Assembly (NCBI GenBank): GCA_024235795.1 | Contig: JACKLR010000001.1 | Span: 1,612,001 to 1,676,000 of the forward strand | Reading direction: 5' to 3' | DNA: 64,000 nt | DNA from: Burkholderiales bacterium | GTDB lineage: Bacteria > Pseudomonadota > Gammaproteobacteria > Burkholderiales > Nitrosomonadaceae | In this document: one piece after another, positions 46,553 through 55,068 of the stretch | Position numbering within the stretch: position 1 is the stretch's first letter | How the letters are laid out: each line of letters starts with the position of its first letter | The notes under the pieces: generated by a model | What the model was told of the DNA's origin: nothing | Database searches by the model: none | The model's input: only the letters and a program-made list of their open reading frames with translations | Made by a program: the position numbers and the translations under genes

Positions 46553-47053
46553 TTACTCATAACGCATAAACTCCTCTGCGAGCGCGTCCGCACCATGCCG
46601 ACTAATCAATGAATCAATCTCTGCAAGCAAGGCGTCGTCTTCATCCTCATCAAGCACACCATCACCCACTAGTCTCGCGGGCAAACCCATGGCAATAGCA
46701 TCCCTGACCGTCTCAAGTGTGGGTGGATTTTCTTGGTCTCTACTGTTAATTACTGCATCGATCACTCTGGACAAAGGCTCGCTGGCGCTATTTTGAACAA
46801 AATCATGCGCTAGTGCTGTTTCTCCAAATTCTTCGATAAGTGCATCCAATTCGTCAAGCAATGAATCATTGACATCGAAGTGATGTATTTGCTCTGTTTC
46901 TGTAAATGCTGTTGAAAGCAAACCTGACAGGTAATTACGAATTATCGATAATGTTATATATTCGTCTGGTTCCGAATTATTCAAACGATTTTCAATCAGG
47001 GTCGACAGATTGGGGCTTACACGTGTAGAAACATCAATTGGGTTACGAATCAT
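46553..47053 (-). CDS. Hypothetical helical protein with an internal repeat (166 aa)
   Basis: This protein is unrecognised. It carries two copies of a roughly 25-residue acidic helical unit: LLDELDALIEEFGETALAHDF (about 64-84) and LLAEIDSLISRHGADALAEEF (about 143-163). The spacing pattern LLxExDxLIxxxGxxALAxxF is identical in both. There is no signal peptide or TM helix. A clear AAGGAAAA ribosome site precedes ATG 47053, so it is likely translated. Its function is unknown. Confidence 0.6.
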   Translation of the reverse strand: MIRNPIDVSTRVSPNLSTLIENRLNNSEPDEYITLSIIRNYLSGLLSTAFTETEQIHHFDVNDSLLDELDALIEEFGETALAHDFVQNSASEPLSRVIDAVINSRDQENPPTLETVRDAIAMGLPARLVGDGVLDEDEDDALLAEIDSLISRHGADALAEEFMRYE

Positions 47054-47223
47054 GGTCTTTTCCTTAAAAATTGATTGATATGTACTTTCGTTTTATCAAA
47101 ACTTTTTACACACTCGAAAAATTAATTTAACTGAAATGGAATAATAATCCCAAAAAAATCCCCTACGCTATCTACTATCCAGTACAGCAACGAAAGATGG
47201 TTCACAAGAACATCATAACCAAT

Positions 47224-48438
47224 TCATAAAATGGCTACTTTGGCGAATTTACGCTTGCCAACTTGAACAATGATTGTTTCACCACATTGAATTTTAATAG
47301 ATTTATCGCTGACTTTCTCTCCATTTAATTTGACTGCACCTTGGCCAATCATCCGCTGTGCTTCACTCGTGCTGGCCGTTAATCCTGTCTGTTTCAACAA
47401 CTGGGTTAACAGCACATCATCATCAGCAATCTGAATGGTTTTCTCCGGCAGATCATCCGGCAGTACACCGCGTTTAAAACGCGTCTCAAAATCAACCAAA
47501 GCAGCCTCTGCTTCTTTCCGGCCATGAAAGCACGTAACGATTTCCTGCGCAAAAATGACTTTGATATCTCTTGGATTACGTCCCTCTGTGACTTCCTGTT
47601 GCCATTTTCTTATGGTTTCAATGGATTCAGAGGACAACAACTCTATATATCGCCACATCAGCTGATCCGAAATCGACATTAATTTACCAAAAATTTCTTT
47701 AGGACTTTCGGTAATGCCTACATAATTGTTAAGCGATTTGGACATTTTATTGACGCCATCCAGGCCTTCCAGCAAGGGCATCGTGAGAATACATTGTTGC
47801 GGCTGTCCAAAATGCCTTTGCAATTCCCGTCCCATCAGTAGATTAAATTTCTGATCTGTACCACCCAATTCCAAATCGGCTTCCAATGCAACCGAATCAT
47901 AACCCTGCACTAATGGATATAAAAACTCATGCAGTGCAATAGACTGATTGTTACGATAACGCTTTTCAAAATCATCGCGTTCCAACATACGCGCCACGGT
48001 ATAAGTCGCAGCCAGTCTGATCATATCTGCTGCATTGAATTTGTCCATCCAAGTTGAATTAAAGACAATTTCAGTTTGCTCGGGATGAAGAATTTTGAAA
48101 ACCTGACTTGTGTAAGACTGTGCATTTTCTGCAACCTGTTCACGTGTCAATGGCGGGCGCGTCGCATTCTTGCCGCTTGGATCACCGATCATACCTGTAA
48201 AATCGCCTATTAAAAACAGAATATGATGGCCCAGCTCCTGAAGCTGCCGCATTTTGTTCAGTAAAACAGCATGTCCTAAGTGTAAATCTGGTGCAGTAGG
48301 GTCAAACCCTGCCTTTACCCGTAACTTTTTTTTGGAATTAAGCTTGATTTCCAGCTCTTTTTCAATTAATAGCTCATGGCTACCATGTTTTATTATCTCT
48401 ATATGCTGACTGACTGTTTTTTTCACAATAAATTTCAA
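47224..48438 (-). CDS. tyrS: Tyrosyl-tRNA synthetase
   Basis: The enzyme charges tRNA-Tyr. The 404-residue protein has the class I HIGH-type motif DLHLGHAVLLNKM, the KMSKS motif in VNKMSKSLNNYVGI and a C-terminal S4 RNA-binding domain (about 345-404). GFDPTAPDLHLGH near the start and the FLIGDFTGMIGDPSGK segment mark the TyrZ-like bacterial subgroup. It is divergent from the M23 peptidase gene. Confidence 0.97.
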   Translation of the reverse strand: MKFIVKKTVSQHIEIIKHGSHELLIEKELEIKLNSKKKLRVKAGFDPTAPDLHLGHAVLLNKMRQLQELGHHILFLIGDFTGMIGDPSGKNATRPPLTREQVAENAQSYTSQVFKILHPEQTEIVFNSTWMDKFNAADMIRLAATYTVARMLERDDFEKRYRNNQSIALHEFLYPLVQGYDSVALEADLELGGTDQKFNLLMGRELQRHFGQPQQCILTMPLLEGLDGVNKMSKSLNNYVGITESPKEIFGKLMSISDQLMWRYIELLSSESIETIRKWQQEVTEGRNPRDIKVIFAQEIVTCFHGRKEAEAALVDFETRFKRGVLPDDLPEKTIQIADDDVLLTQLLKQTGLTASTSEAQRMIGQGAVKLNGEKVSDKSIKIQCGETIIVQVGKRKFAKVAIL

Positions 48439-48505
48439 AAGTATAGTAGTTTTAGTTTCAACCGGACTTTGTTCGTCTAAACTTTTCCAATTTTACTCTT
48501 TGTAA

Positions 48506-48523
48506 ATTGTACTTAGGTACAAT
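48506..48523. promoter_or_regulatory. Palindromic site between tyrS and the M23 peptidase gene
   Basis: ATTGTAC and GTACAAT form a perfect 7-bp dyad around TTAG, in the divergent promoter region. It has the form of a regulator-binding operator; the regulator is unknown. Confidence 0.4.
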
Positions 48524-48602
48524 GTTTTCCTTTTTTCATGTTAAAATCGTTAGAATTTGTAGCATGACATGGATTGAATTAATGTAAAGGGGGTTATCCT
48601 GT

Positions 48603-49943
48603 ATGCAATTTGTGCCAATTCGCAGCAAATCAAGAATTCTAGCTCAAAAATCATCCCGTCTGACTAAAAAAACACTCCGCTGGTTAATCGTATTATCAAC
48701 CGTACCCCTATTTGGATTTGTCACTGCATTTGGTATTGCACCTAACACGCCTTACCTCCACGATGTCCAAATAGAGGAAGTTGTTCGCGATTTATACCTT
48801 CCGGAAGTTTTACCTGAACTGGAATCCAGCACAGATCAATCATTCTGGCGACAAGAGAGCATACGCAGAGGTGATACGATAGCAGCAATTCTGGATCGAC
48901 TGGATGTCAGTCATCAGGACAAAATTGATTTTTTGCGCGCTGCACGAGACAGTCGAGCAATGCGGCAATTAAGGCCGGGAAAAATAATACACGCACAAAC
49001 AACTGCCGATGGAAATTTACTGATGTTGCGATATTTCTTTGGAAACGAAGAATTGTTTCTGATGGAAAAAACGGATCATACGTTCAAGATGACCGAACAA
49101 AAAATTGAACTTGAATCCCAAATACAGATGAAATCCGGAACAGTGAGGAGTTCACTGTTTGCTGCAACAGATAGTGCGGGAATTCCAAATACTGCTGCCG
49201 CGCAAATGATTGATATTTTTGCTTCAGATATCGATTTTCATCGTGATTTACGTAAAGGCGACCGTTTTACGGTCGTTTATGAAACACTGCTGGATAGCAA
49301 TGGTGAGCACGCCAAAACAGGCAAAGTTTTGGCTGTTGAGTTTGTCAACAATAACAAAACTCATCAAGCCGTATATTTTCAGTCATCAAATGGTGATTTC
49401 GGTTATTACACTCCCGATGGCGAAAGCTTGCGCAAGGCCTTTTTAAAAGCACCGCTCGAATTTTCCCGAATCAGTTCCGGCTTCACCAATGCGCGCTTCC
49501 ACCCTGTCCTCAAGAAATGGCGTGCGCACAAGGGAATCGACTATGCGGCACCAACAGGCACACCTGTCAAAGCAACCGCGAATGGAACGGTAACTTTTGC
49601 TGGTACGCAAAGAGGCTATGGCAAACTCATAATAGTTAAACATGATGGTAAATATGAGACAGCCTATGGACATCTATCCGGTTTTGCCAAAGGGCTCACA
49701 AAAGGAATACGCATTAATCAAGGTGATACTATTGGATTTGTCGGCATGACCGGAATGGCAACTGGCCCGCATCTGCATTATGAATTGCGTGTCGACGGCG
49801 TACAACGGGATCCATCAAAAGTTATTCTGCCCACAACGCCACCGATCGCAAAAAAAGATTTGCCAGCTTTTCAGAACGAAACCAAATCTATGCTTGCAAG
49901 ACTGGACATCATGCGTAATTTACATCTCGCATCATTAAACTAA
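48603..49943 (+). CDS. M23 family peptidoglycan endopeptidase
   Basis: The 446-residue protein has a membrane anchor (about 27-47), an OapA/LysM-like region and Csd3-type middle, then an M23 domain (about 280-400): HKGIDYAAPTGTPVKA, KLIIVKHDGKYETAYGHLS and PHLHYELRVDG give the zinc ligands HxxxD and HxH. It would cut stem-peptide cross-links during wall growth (MepM/NlpD-like). ATG 48603 has a GGGGG ribosome site. It stands before anmK, a muropeptide recycling gene, a common pairing. Confidence 0.92.
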   Translation: MQFVPIRSKSRILAQKSSRLTKKTLRWLIVLSTVPLFGFVTAFGIAPNTPYLHDVQIEEVVRDLYLPEVLPELESSTDQSFWRQESIRRGDTIAAILDRLDVSHQDKIDFLRAARDSRAMRQLRPGKIIHAQTTADGNLLMLRYFFGNEELFLMEKTDHTFKMTEQKIELESQIQMKSGTVRSSLFAATDSAGIPNTAAAQMIDIFASDIDFHRDLRKGDRFTVVYETLLDSNGEHAKTGKVLAVEFVNNNKTHQAVYFQSSNGDFGYYTPDGESLRKAFLKAPLEFSRISSGFTNARFHPVLKKWRAHKGIDYAAPTGTPVKATANGTVTFAGTQRGYGKLIIVKHDGKYETAYGHLSGFAKGLTKGIRINQGDTIGFVGMTGMATGPHLHYELRVDGVQRDPSKVILPTTPPIAKKDLPAFQNETKSMLARLDIMRNLHLASLN

Positions 49944-49975
49944 AAAAGGGTTATTCGCACGGGATAAACTAATCA

Positions 49976-51079
49976 TTGGAGTGCAATCATTATATCGGCA
50001 TTATGTCCGGCACCAGTCTGGATGGTATAGACGCTGTCTTGGTTAATTTTGAAACCCAGAAGCCTGCGCTTGTCAAAACTTTTTTTCTTCCCTTTGATGA
50101 AACCTTCAAATCCAGCCTATTAGCACTGAATCATTCAGGTGATGATGAACTTAATAAAGCAGCACTAATCAGCAATCAATTAGCGCAGTTATACGCTCAA
50201 GCTGTTAACAGTCTTCTGATTGATTGCGCCATCATCCCTCAAGCGGTAATTGCAATCGGATGCCATGGGCAAACTGTCCGTCATTGTCCTGAAATCCATA
50301 AACGTTATACTGTGCAACTCGTCAATGCCGCCTTATTGACTGAATTAACCGGAATAACCGTAGTCACCGACTTCAGAAACCGTGATCTTGCCGCAGGCGG
50401 CCAAGGAGCGCCACTGGTACCGGCCTTTCACAAGGCCATGTTCATGGCCCCAGATCATCATCGTGTTATTGTCAATATTGGCGGTATCGCCAATTTAACC
50501 AATCTTGAACCGGATAATAATGCTGTTAGTGGTTTTGATTGTGGCCCAGGGAATCTATTAATGGATGCGTGGTGCTTACAACATATTGATCAACCTTATG
50601 ATAACAATGGCCAATGGTCATCAACTGGCCAGGCGATTCCCGCTTTACTTGAAAGATTCCTCTCGACCGATTTTTTCTCCTGCCCACCCCCCAAAAGCAC
50701 CGGAAGAGATTTATTTAATTCCAAGTGGCTAGAGAGTTATTTGGAAGGAAATGAAGCACCCGAAGACGTCCAGGCAACGTTAATGCAGCTCACTGTCACA
50801 TCAATTGCTCACTCAATCCAGGAATATTTTCCGGGGTCTACCGAGGTTTATTTATGCGGTGGCGGTGCACATAATTTACAGATAATAAAACTTCTGAAAA
50901 AAGTACTCTCTGATAAGAAAATATCAGTAACCGACGAATTAGGCGTGCCTGCGGACTGGGTCGAGGCTTTTGCTTTTGCTTGGCTTGCTCGACAGGCGAT
51001 ACTAAAACTACCCGGAAATATTCCTTCAGTTACCGGTGCCAAAGGTGAACGAATTTTGGGCGCTATCTATCCAGTCTAA
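49976..51079 (+). CDS. anmK: Anhydro-N-acetylmuramic acid kinase
   Basis: AnmK converts anhydroMurNAc, released from the cell wall, to MurNAc-6-phosphate. The 367-residue protein begins YIGIMSGTSLDGIDAVL; ATP and substrate motifs include AAGGQGAPLVPAFH, NIGGIANLT, FDCGPGNLLMDAW and LCGGGAHN. The start must be TTG 49976, because the next in-frame ATG would cut into the first strand. It follows the M23 peptidase by 32 bases, which fits wall turnover and recycling in one unit. Confidence 0.95.
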   Translation: MECNHYIGIMSGTSLDGIDAVLVNFETQKPALVKTFFLPFDETFKSSLLALNHSGDDELNKAALISNQLAQLYAQAVNSLLIDCAIIPQAVIAIGCHGQTVRHCPEIHKRYTVQLVNAALLTELTGITVVTDFRNRDLAAGGQGAPLVPAFHKAMFMAPDHHRVIVNIGGIANLTNLEPDNNAVSGFDCGPGNLLMDAWCLQHIDQPYDNNGQWSSTGQAIPALLERFLSTDFFSCPPPKSTGRDLFNSKWLESYLEGNEAPEDVQATLMQLTVTSIAHSIQEYFPGSTEVYLCGGGAHNLQIIKLLKKVLSDKKISVTDELGVPADWVEAFAFAWLARQAILKLPGNIPSVTGAKGERILGAIYPV

Positions 51080-51157
51080 AGGCGATCGATATTCTAACAG
51101 AATTAAATGATGGCGCAGTTAAAAGCCAATCGGAGGAATGTACATTATTATGTCGAA

Positions 51158-51520
51158 TTAGACTGAGAATGATGAACCACAACCACATGTACTCGATGCG
51201 CCGGGATTCCTTATTACAAACTGCGCGCCTTGTATATCTTCCTGATAATCAATTTCAGCACCAGCCAGATATTGAAAGCTCATAGCATCAACAAGTAGCT
51301 GAACGCCATTTTTCTCCATTACCATATCATCATCATTAATCAATTCATCAAATGTAAATCCGTACTGAAAACCAGAACACCCCCCACCACTGACAAAAAC
51401 TCTCAGTTTAAGCTCCTGGTTTCCTTCTTCAATTATCAGCTGTCTGACTTTATTTGCAGCATTCTCAGTAAATAGGATGGGGGAATTTTCTATTGCAGAC
51501 ATACTGGTTTCGATTGACAT
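51158..51520 (-). CDS. erpA: Iron-sulfur cluster insertion protein ErpA
   Basis: This A-type carrier hands 4Fe-4S clusters to apo-proteins such as IspG. The 120-residue HesB/IscA-type protein has the three conserved cysteines: SGGGCSGFQYGF and the C-terminal STCGCGSSF. It is placed opposite anmK, as in many betaproteobacteria. Confidence 0.94.
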   Translation of the reverse strand: MSIETSMSAIENSPILFTENAANKVRQLIIEEGNQELKLRVFVSGGGCSGFQYGFTFDELINDDDMVMEKNGVQLLVDAMSFQYLAGAEIDYQEDIQGAQFVIRNPGASSTCGCGSSFSV

Positions 51521-51618
51521 TTTATTTCGTGCAAAATTTATACCTGGTTAAATTAAACAGTCTGAATAGACCGCACTGTTCAGAAGCGTTTCATGGTATT
51601 TGTATTATTTCTCACAAA

Positions 51619-52032
51619 CTACTCTGGCGCAGCAGGTATTAATGTGACCATTTTTTCAGACTGAAGTTTATCGTGATGAATCATTTTTCCATCCACAGAG
51701 GCGCCCAGCTTTACCTCAATTGAACCATAATGCACATCCCCATGAATCTCTGCTTTCTCCTGTAATTCAAGATACTTAGAGGCATGAATAGGACCTGTAA
51801 CCGTTCCATTGATAATAATGTTGGCCACTTGAATTTTTCCTTCAATATACCCAGCATCACTGAGCACCAATGTACTCTGCTCACCTTCCTCGGCAATAAC
51901 ATTACCATTGATCTGTCCATCAACTCGCAACCCACCGCTGAAATTAATATCGCCCTTTATTTGGGTATTCGCCCCAATCAATGTATCAATATGATTGTTA
52001 AGCTTAGCTTTTTTCTTTTTTCCAAACACCAT
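51619..52032 (-). CDS. Bactofilin-type cytoskeletal protein
   Basis: Bactofilins form nucleotide-free filaments beneath the inner membrane. The 137-residue protein has a basic start (FGKKKKAKL) and a beta-helix core (about 20-115) with repeating glycine- and valine-rich strands: GDINFSGGLRVDGQINGNV, GYIEGKIQVANIIINGTVTGPI. It has an AAGGAGAA ribosome site and lies 8 bases after the DUF6776 gene; the pairing recurs in betaproteobacteria. Confidence 0.92.
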   Translation of the reverse strand: MVFGKKKKAKLNNHIDTLIGANTQIKGDINFSGGLRVDGQINGNVIAEEGEQSTLVLSDAGYIEGKIQVANIIINGTVTGPIHASKYLELQEKAEIHGDVHYGSIEVKLGASVDGKMIHHDKLQSEKMVTLIPAAPE

Positions 52033-52040
52033 TTTCTCCT

Positions 52041-52781
52041 TTATAAGGAAAGCTCAACTACTTGAGTCAATTTAACTTCTGTATCATTTTCTTCAAAAAC
52101 ATCGACTTTCATACTTTCAACAATGGTATCGGGAGAAACTCTAAATGATTCCTCTATTCTATGATAAAACTTGAAACTGATAGAAAAATTCTGCTCTGTT
52201 TCTTTGTTTGTTAATAAAACCGTTTTTCTCTGATCATTTTGCCTGAGATTAACAAAGAATTTCAGACTTCCATTAAAATCTTTAGGGCGTTGTCCCCCCT
52301 GTACCAGTGAAACTGTATATCGATAAACACCAGGATTCGCATCTTTTTTTAGGTTGAATTGATGTATTGAAATCCCGCTGTCAATTTTTGTATTTCCAGC
52401 CATGACATGCTCAAAGAAATCAAGCTCTTCCTTCAACTGGTGATTCTCCCTACTGAGCAATCTAGTCTGTTGGGCCAAATCGTCATTGGTTGTTTGCACA
52501 ATCTGTAATTTCCTCGTCATTTCTGCAAGTTGCGCACATAAATCTTCACGATCTTTCTGCAAACAAGTACTCATCTTATAAAATTCTTCCAATGCTGAAT
52601 GTGATGATGCGCCCATTACACCAGTTGCCCTTCTACCCGCTTCAAACATTCCCAAGGAAAGAAACGATAATAGCAAACAAACAACCAAAATGACCAGCAA
52701 ACGAGATCGCCAAGAAACCTGCGGCCGCACCACAACACGCTCGGACAATATTCCAGGCTTTTTCTTGAATAGTTTAATCAC
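52041..52781 (-). CDS. DUF6776 membrane protein with coiled coil
   Basis: The protein (246 residues from GTG 52781; TTG 52805 adds eight) has a basic N-terminus, one TM helix (about residues 28-50), a coiled coil (about 80-130) and a beta-rich periplasmic domain (about 140-246). I prefer GTG 52781 for its AGGAT ribosome site. It probably partners the bactofilin encoded just after it, anchoring it to the membrane; this is inferred from gene order only. Confidence 0.8.
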   Translation of the reverse strand: MIKLFKKKPGILSERVVVRPQVSWRSRLLVILVVCLLLSFLSLGMFEAGRRATGVMGASSHSALEEFYKMSTCLQKDREDLCAQLAEMTRKLQIVQTTNDDLAQQTRLLSRENHQLKEELDFFEHVMAGNTKIDSGISIHQFNLKKDANPGVYRYTVSLVQGGQRPKDFNGSLKFFVNLRQNDQRKTVLLTNKETEQNFSISFKFYHRIEESFRVSPDTIVESMKVDVFEENDTEVKLTQVVELSL

Positions 52782-52875
52782 AAACAGTATCCTATTTATA
52801 AGCAACTGTTATATAAAGAAAAAATGTATTTATCAGTATAAAACTACACCTAATAAAATTAATAAAAATGAATAT

Positions 52876-53910
52876 TTAAGGTATTAATGGGATGTGACTG
52901 ATACCAAGAGTTTCAGGAAAACCCCACATAATATTCATATTCTGAACCGCCTGTCCGGCAGCACCTTTAACCAGATTATCGGTTACAGAAAGAATCACTA
53001 CTGTATCACTATTTTGCGGCTGGTGAACCGCGATGCGACAAATATTCGAACCGCGTACTGACCGTGTTTCAGGATGCCCTCCTGAAGGCAAAACATCCAC
53101 AAAGGGTTCTTTTGCATAACGTTTCTCGTACAAAGCCTGCAAATCAACTTTTCTTTTTTTGGTTAAACGGGCATAAAGTGTCGCATGAATTCCACGAATC
53201 ATGGGCACCAAATGCGGCACAAATGTAAGGCCTACTGGGTTACCCGCGACAATCGATAAACCTTGTTTGATTTCGGGAAGGTGGCGATGCCCGGGAACCC
53301 CATAAGCTTTGAAATTATCAGATGCTTCTGCAAGCAGCGTATGCACCTCCGCTTTTCTGCCGGCACCGGAAACACCAGATTTCACATCCGCAACCAGATG
53401 ATCGATATCAACAATGCCCGACTCCACCAATGGCAAGAAACCAAGCTGTACAGCTGTCGGATAACACCCCGGATTAGCAATCAAACGCGCTTTCTTAACC
53501 TGTCGGCGGTTAATTTCGGGCAAACCGTAAATGGCCTCTGCGACCAAATCTGGGCAGGCGTGTTGCATGCCATACCATTTTTCCCATTCATTTACATCTT
53601 TTATTCGGAAATCTGCAGCCAAGTCTATTATTTTCACACCGGCATTCATCAAGGCCCTTGCCTGTTGCATAGCAATGCCGTTCGGCGTTGCAAAGAATAC
53701 AAGCTCGCACTTGTCAAGCTTCGACTCGGCAGGATCGCTGAACTTGAGATCGACATAACCCCTCAAACTGGTAAAAAGTTCTGCAACTTCCATACCTGCC
53801 TCGCTACGCGATGTTATAGCGGTAATATTAACTTCGGGATGTTGCGCCAGAAAACGAAGCAGCTCCACACCTGTGTAACCTGTTCCACCTACAATTCCAA
53901 CATTGATCAT
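52876..53910 (-). CDS. argC: N-acetyl-gamma-glutamyl-phosphate reductase
   Basis: ArgC reduces N-acetylglutamyl phosphate to the semialdehyde in arginine synthesis. The 344-residue protein starts with the NADP motif VGIVGGTGYTGVELLR, has its catalytic Cys in IANPGCYPTAVQL and the GVPGHRHLPEI substrate loop. It lies downstream of rplM-rpsI, beyond their terminator. Confidence 0.97.
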   Translation of the reverse strand: MINVGIVGGTGYTGVELLRFLAQHPEVNITAITSRSEAGMEVAELFTSLRGYVDLKFSDPAESKLDKCELVFFATPNGIAMQQARALMNAGVKIIDLAADFRIKDVNEWEKWYGMQHACPDLVAEAIYGLPEINRRQVKKARLIANPGCYPTAVQLGFLPLVESGIVDIDHLVADVKSGVSGAGRKAEVHTLLAEASDNFKAYGVPGHRHLPEIKQGLSIVAGNPVGLTFVPHLVPMIRGIHATLYARLTKKRKVDLQALYEKRYAKEPFVDVLPSGGHPETRSVRGSNICRIAVHQPQNSDTVVILSVTDNLVKGAAGQAVQNMNIMWGFPETLGISHIPLIP

Positions 53911-53983
53911 ACTGATTTCCAGCTTATGGTTTTTAGTATTTTTGTCTCAGATAAATAATAAGTGACAAAATAACAAAACAAAC

Positions 53984-54015
53984 AAAAAAGCCGCCTTATA
54001 GTGGGCGGCTTTTTT
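53984..54015 (-). terminator. Rho-independent terminator of rplM-rpsI
   Basis: GCCGCC and GGCGGC pair around an 8-base loop, flanked by an A run and a T run. On the minus strand it lies 22 bases after the rpsI stop. Confidence 0.9.
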
Positions 54016-54036
54016 GCATTCAAATAATATAAAACA

Positions 54037-54429
54037 TTAACGTTTGGAAAATTGTTTGCGCCGCCTTGCTTTCCGTAAACCAACTTTTTTTCTTTCAACT
54101 TCACGCGCATCGCGTGTCACAAGACCAGCTTTGCTCAATACCGGCTTTAGCTCGGTATCATAATTGATTAATGCACGTGTAATGCCATGACGCACAGCAC
54201 CGGCCTGACCTGACTCACCACCACCATGAATATTTACCATAATATCAAACGTTGTCAAATGTTCTGTAAGCTCAAGCGGCTGACGAACAATCATGCGACC
54301 CGTTTCACGTGAAAAATATTCATCAACAGGTTTGTTATTAACAGTAATTGAACCTGTTCCGGGCCTAATAAAAACACGGGCCACTGCACTTTTGCGACGA
54401 CCGGTTCCGTAATTATATTGCGTACTCAT
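54037..54429 (-). CDS. rpsI: 30S ribosomal protein S9
   Basis: S9 contacts the P-site tRNA with its basic tail. The 130-residue protein has YGTGRRKSAVARVFIRPG at the start and the KKVGLRKARRRKQFSKR tail. It follows rplM by four bases, the universal L13-S9 operon. Confidence 0.98.
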   Translation of the reverse strand: MSTQYNYGTGRRKSAVARVFIRPGTGSITVNNKPVDEYFSRETGRMIVRQPLELTEHLTTFDIMVNIHGGGESGQAGAVRHGITRALINYDTELKPVLSKAGLVTRDAREVERKKVGLRKARRRKQFSKR

Positions 54430-54433
54430 ATGT

Positions 54434-54868
54434 TTAAGCCCTTATTTCAAGGGGTTGAGGTTGTTGAGCAGTATGGGGATGTACATCACCTGCATACAAC
54501 TTAAGCTTCTTAATCATGGCATATCCGAGTGACCCCTTTGGCAACATACCTTTAACCGCTTTTTCTAGCGGCCTGCCCGGGAATCTTGCATGCATTTTCT
54601 TGAAATTGGTTTCGTATATTCCACCAGGGTAACCGGTATGCCTATAGTATTTCTTATCTTCCGCTTTGTTACCGGTAACACGGAGTTTGTCTACATTAAT
54701 CACAATTATGTAATCACCGGTATCAACATGAGGTGTATATATGGCTTTGTGTTTGCCACGTAAGCGATGTGCAATTGCTGAGGCAAGACGCCCGAGCACT
54801 TTATCAGTCGCATCAATTACAAACCAGTCATGCTTTACTTCGTGTGATTTGGCCGAAAATGTTTTCAC
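54434..54868 (-). CDS. rplM: 50S ribosomal protein L13
   Basis: L13 is an early assembly protein of the large subunit. The 144-residue protein has DKVLGRLASAIAHRLRGKHK and the signature MLPKGSLGYAMIKKLKLYAGDVHPH. It is first in the rplM-rpsI operon, divergent from glnS. Confidence 0.98.
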   Translation of the reverse strand: MKTFSAKSHEVKHDWFVIDATDKVLGRLASAIAHRLRGKHKAIYTPHVDTGDYIIVINVDKLRVTGNKAEDKKYYRHTGYPGGIYETNFKKMHARFPGRPLEKAVKGMLPKGSLGYAMIKKLKLYAGDVHPHTAQQPQPLEIRA

Positions 54869-55068
54869 AAAAAACTATCCTGCTTATTCTAAAAGAGCCG
54901 AGAATTTTATTCTAGACAAGACAAAAAGTCAAACAAAGCAACCGCTACTTAAATATCAGGTAAAGGATGGAATTTGAGATAATCATCGTTATAATTAGAC
55001 TTATGATTTTTCAGTTTATATCGCGTTTTGTTGATGCCGATTACTGCATTTTTACCCGAGAGGAAATC

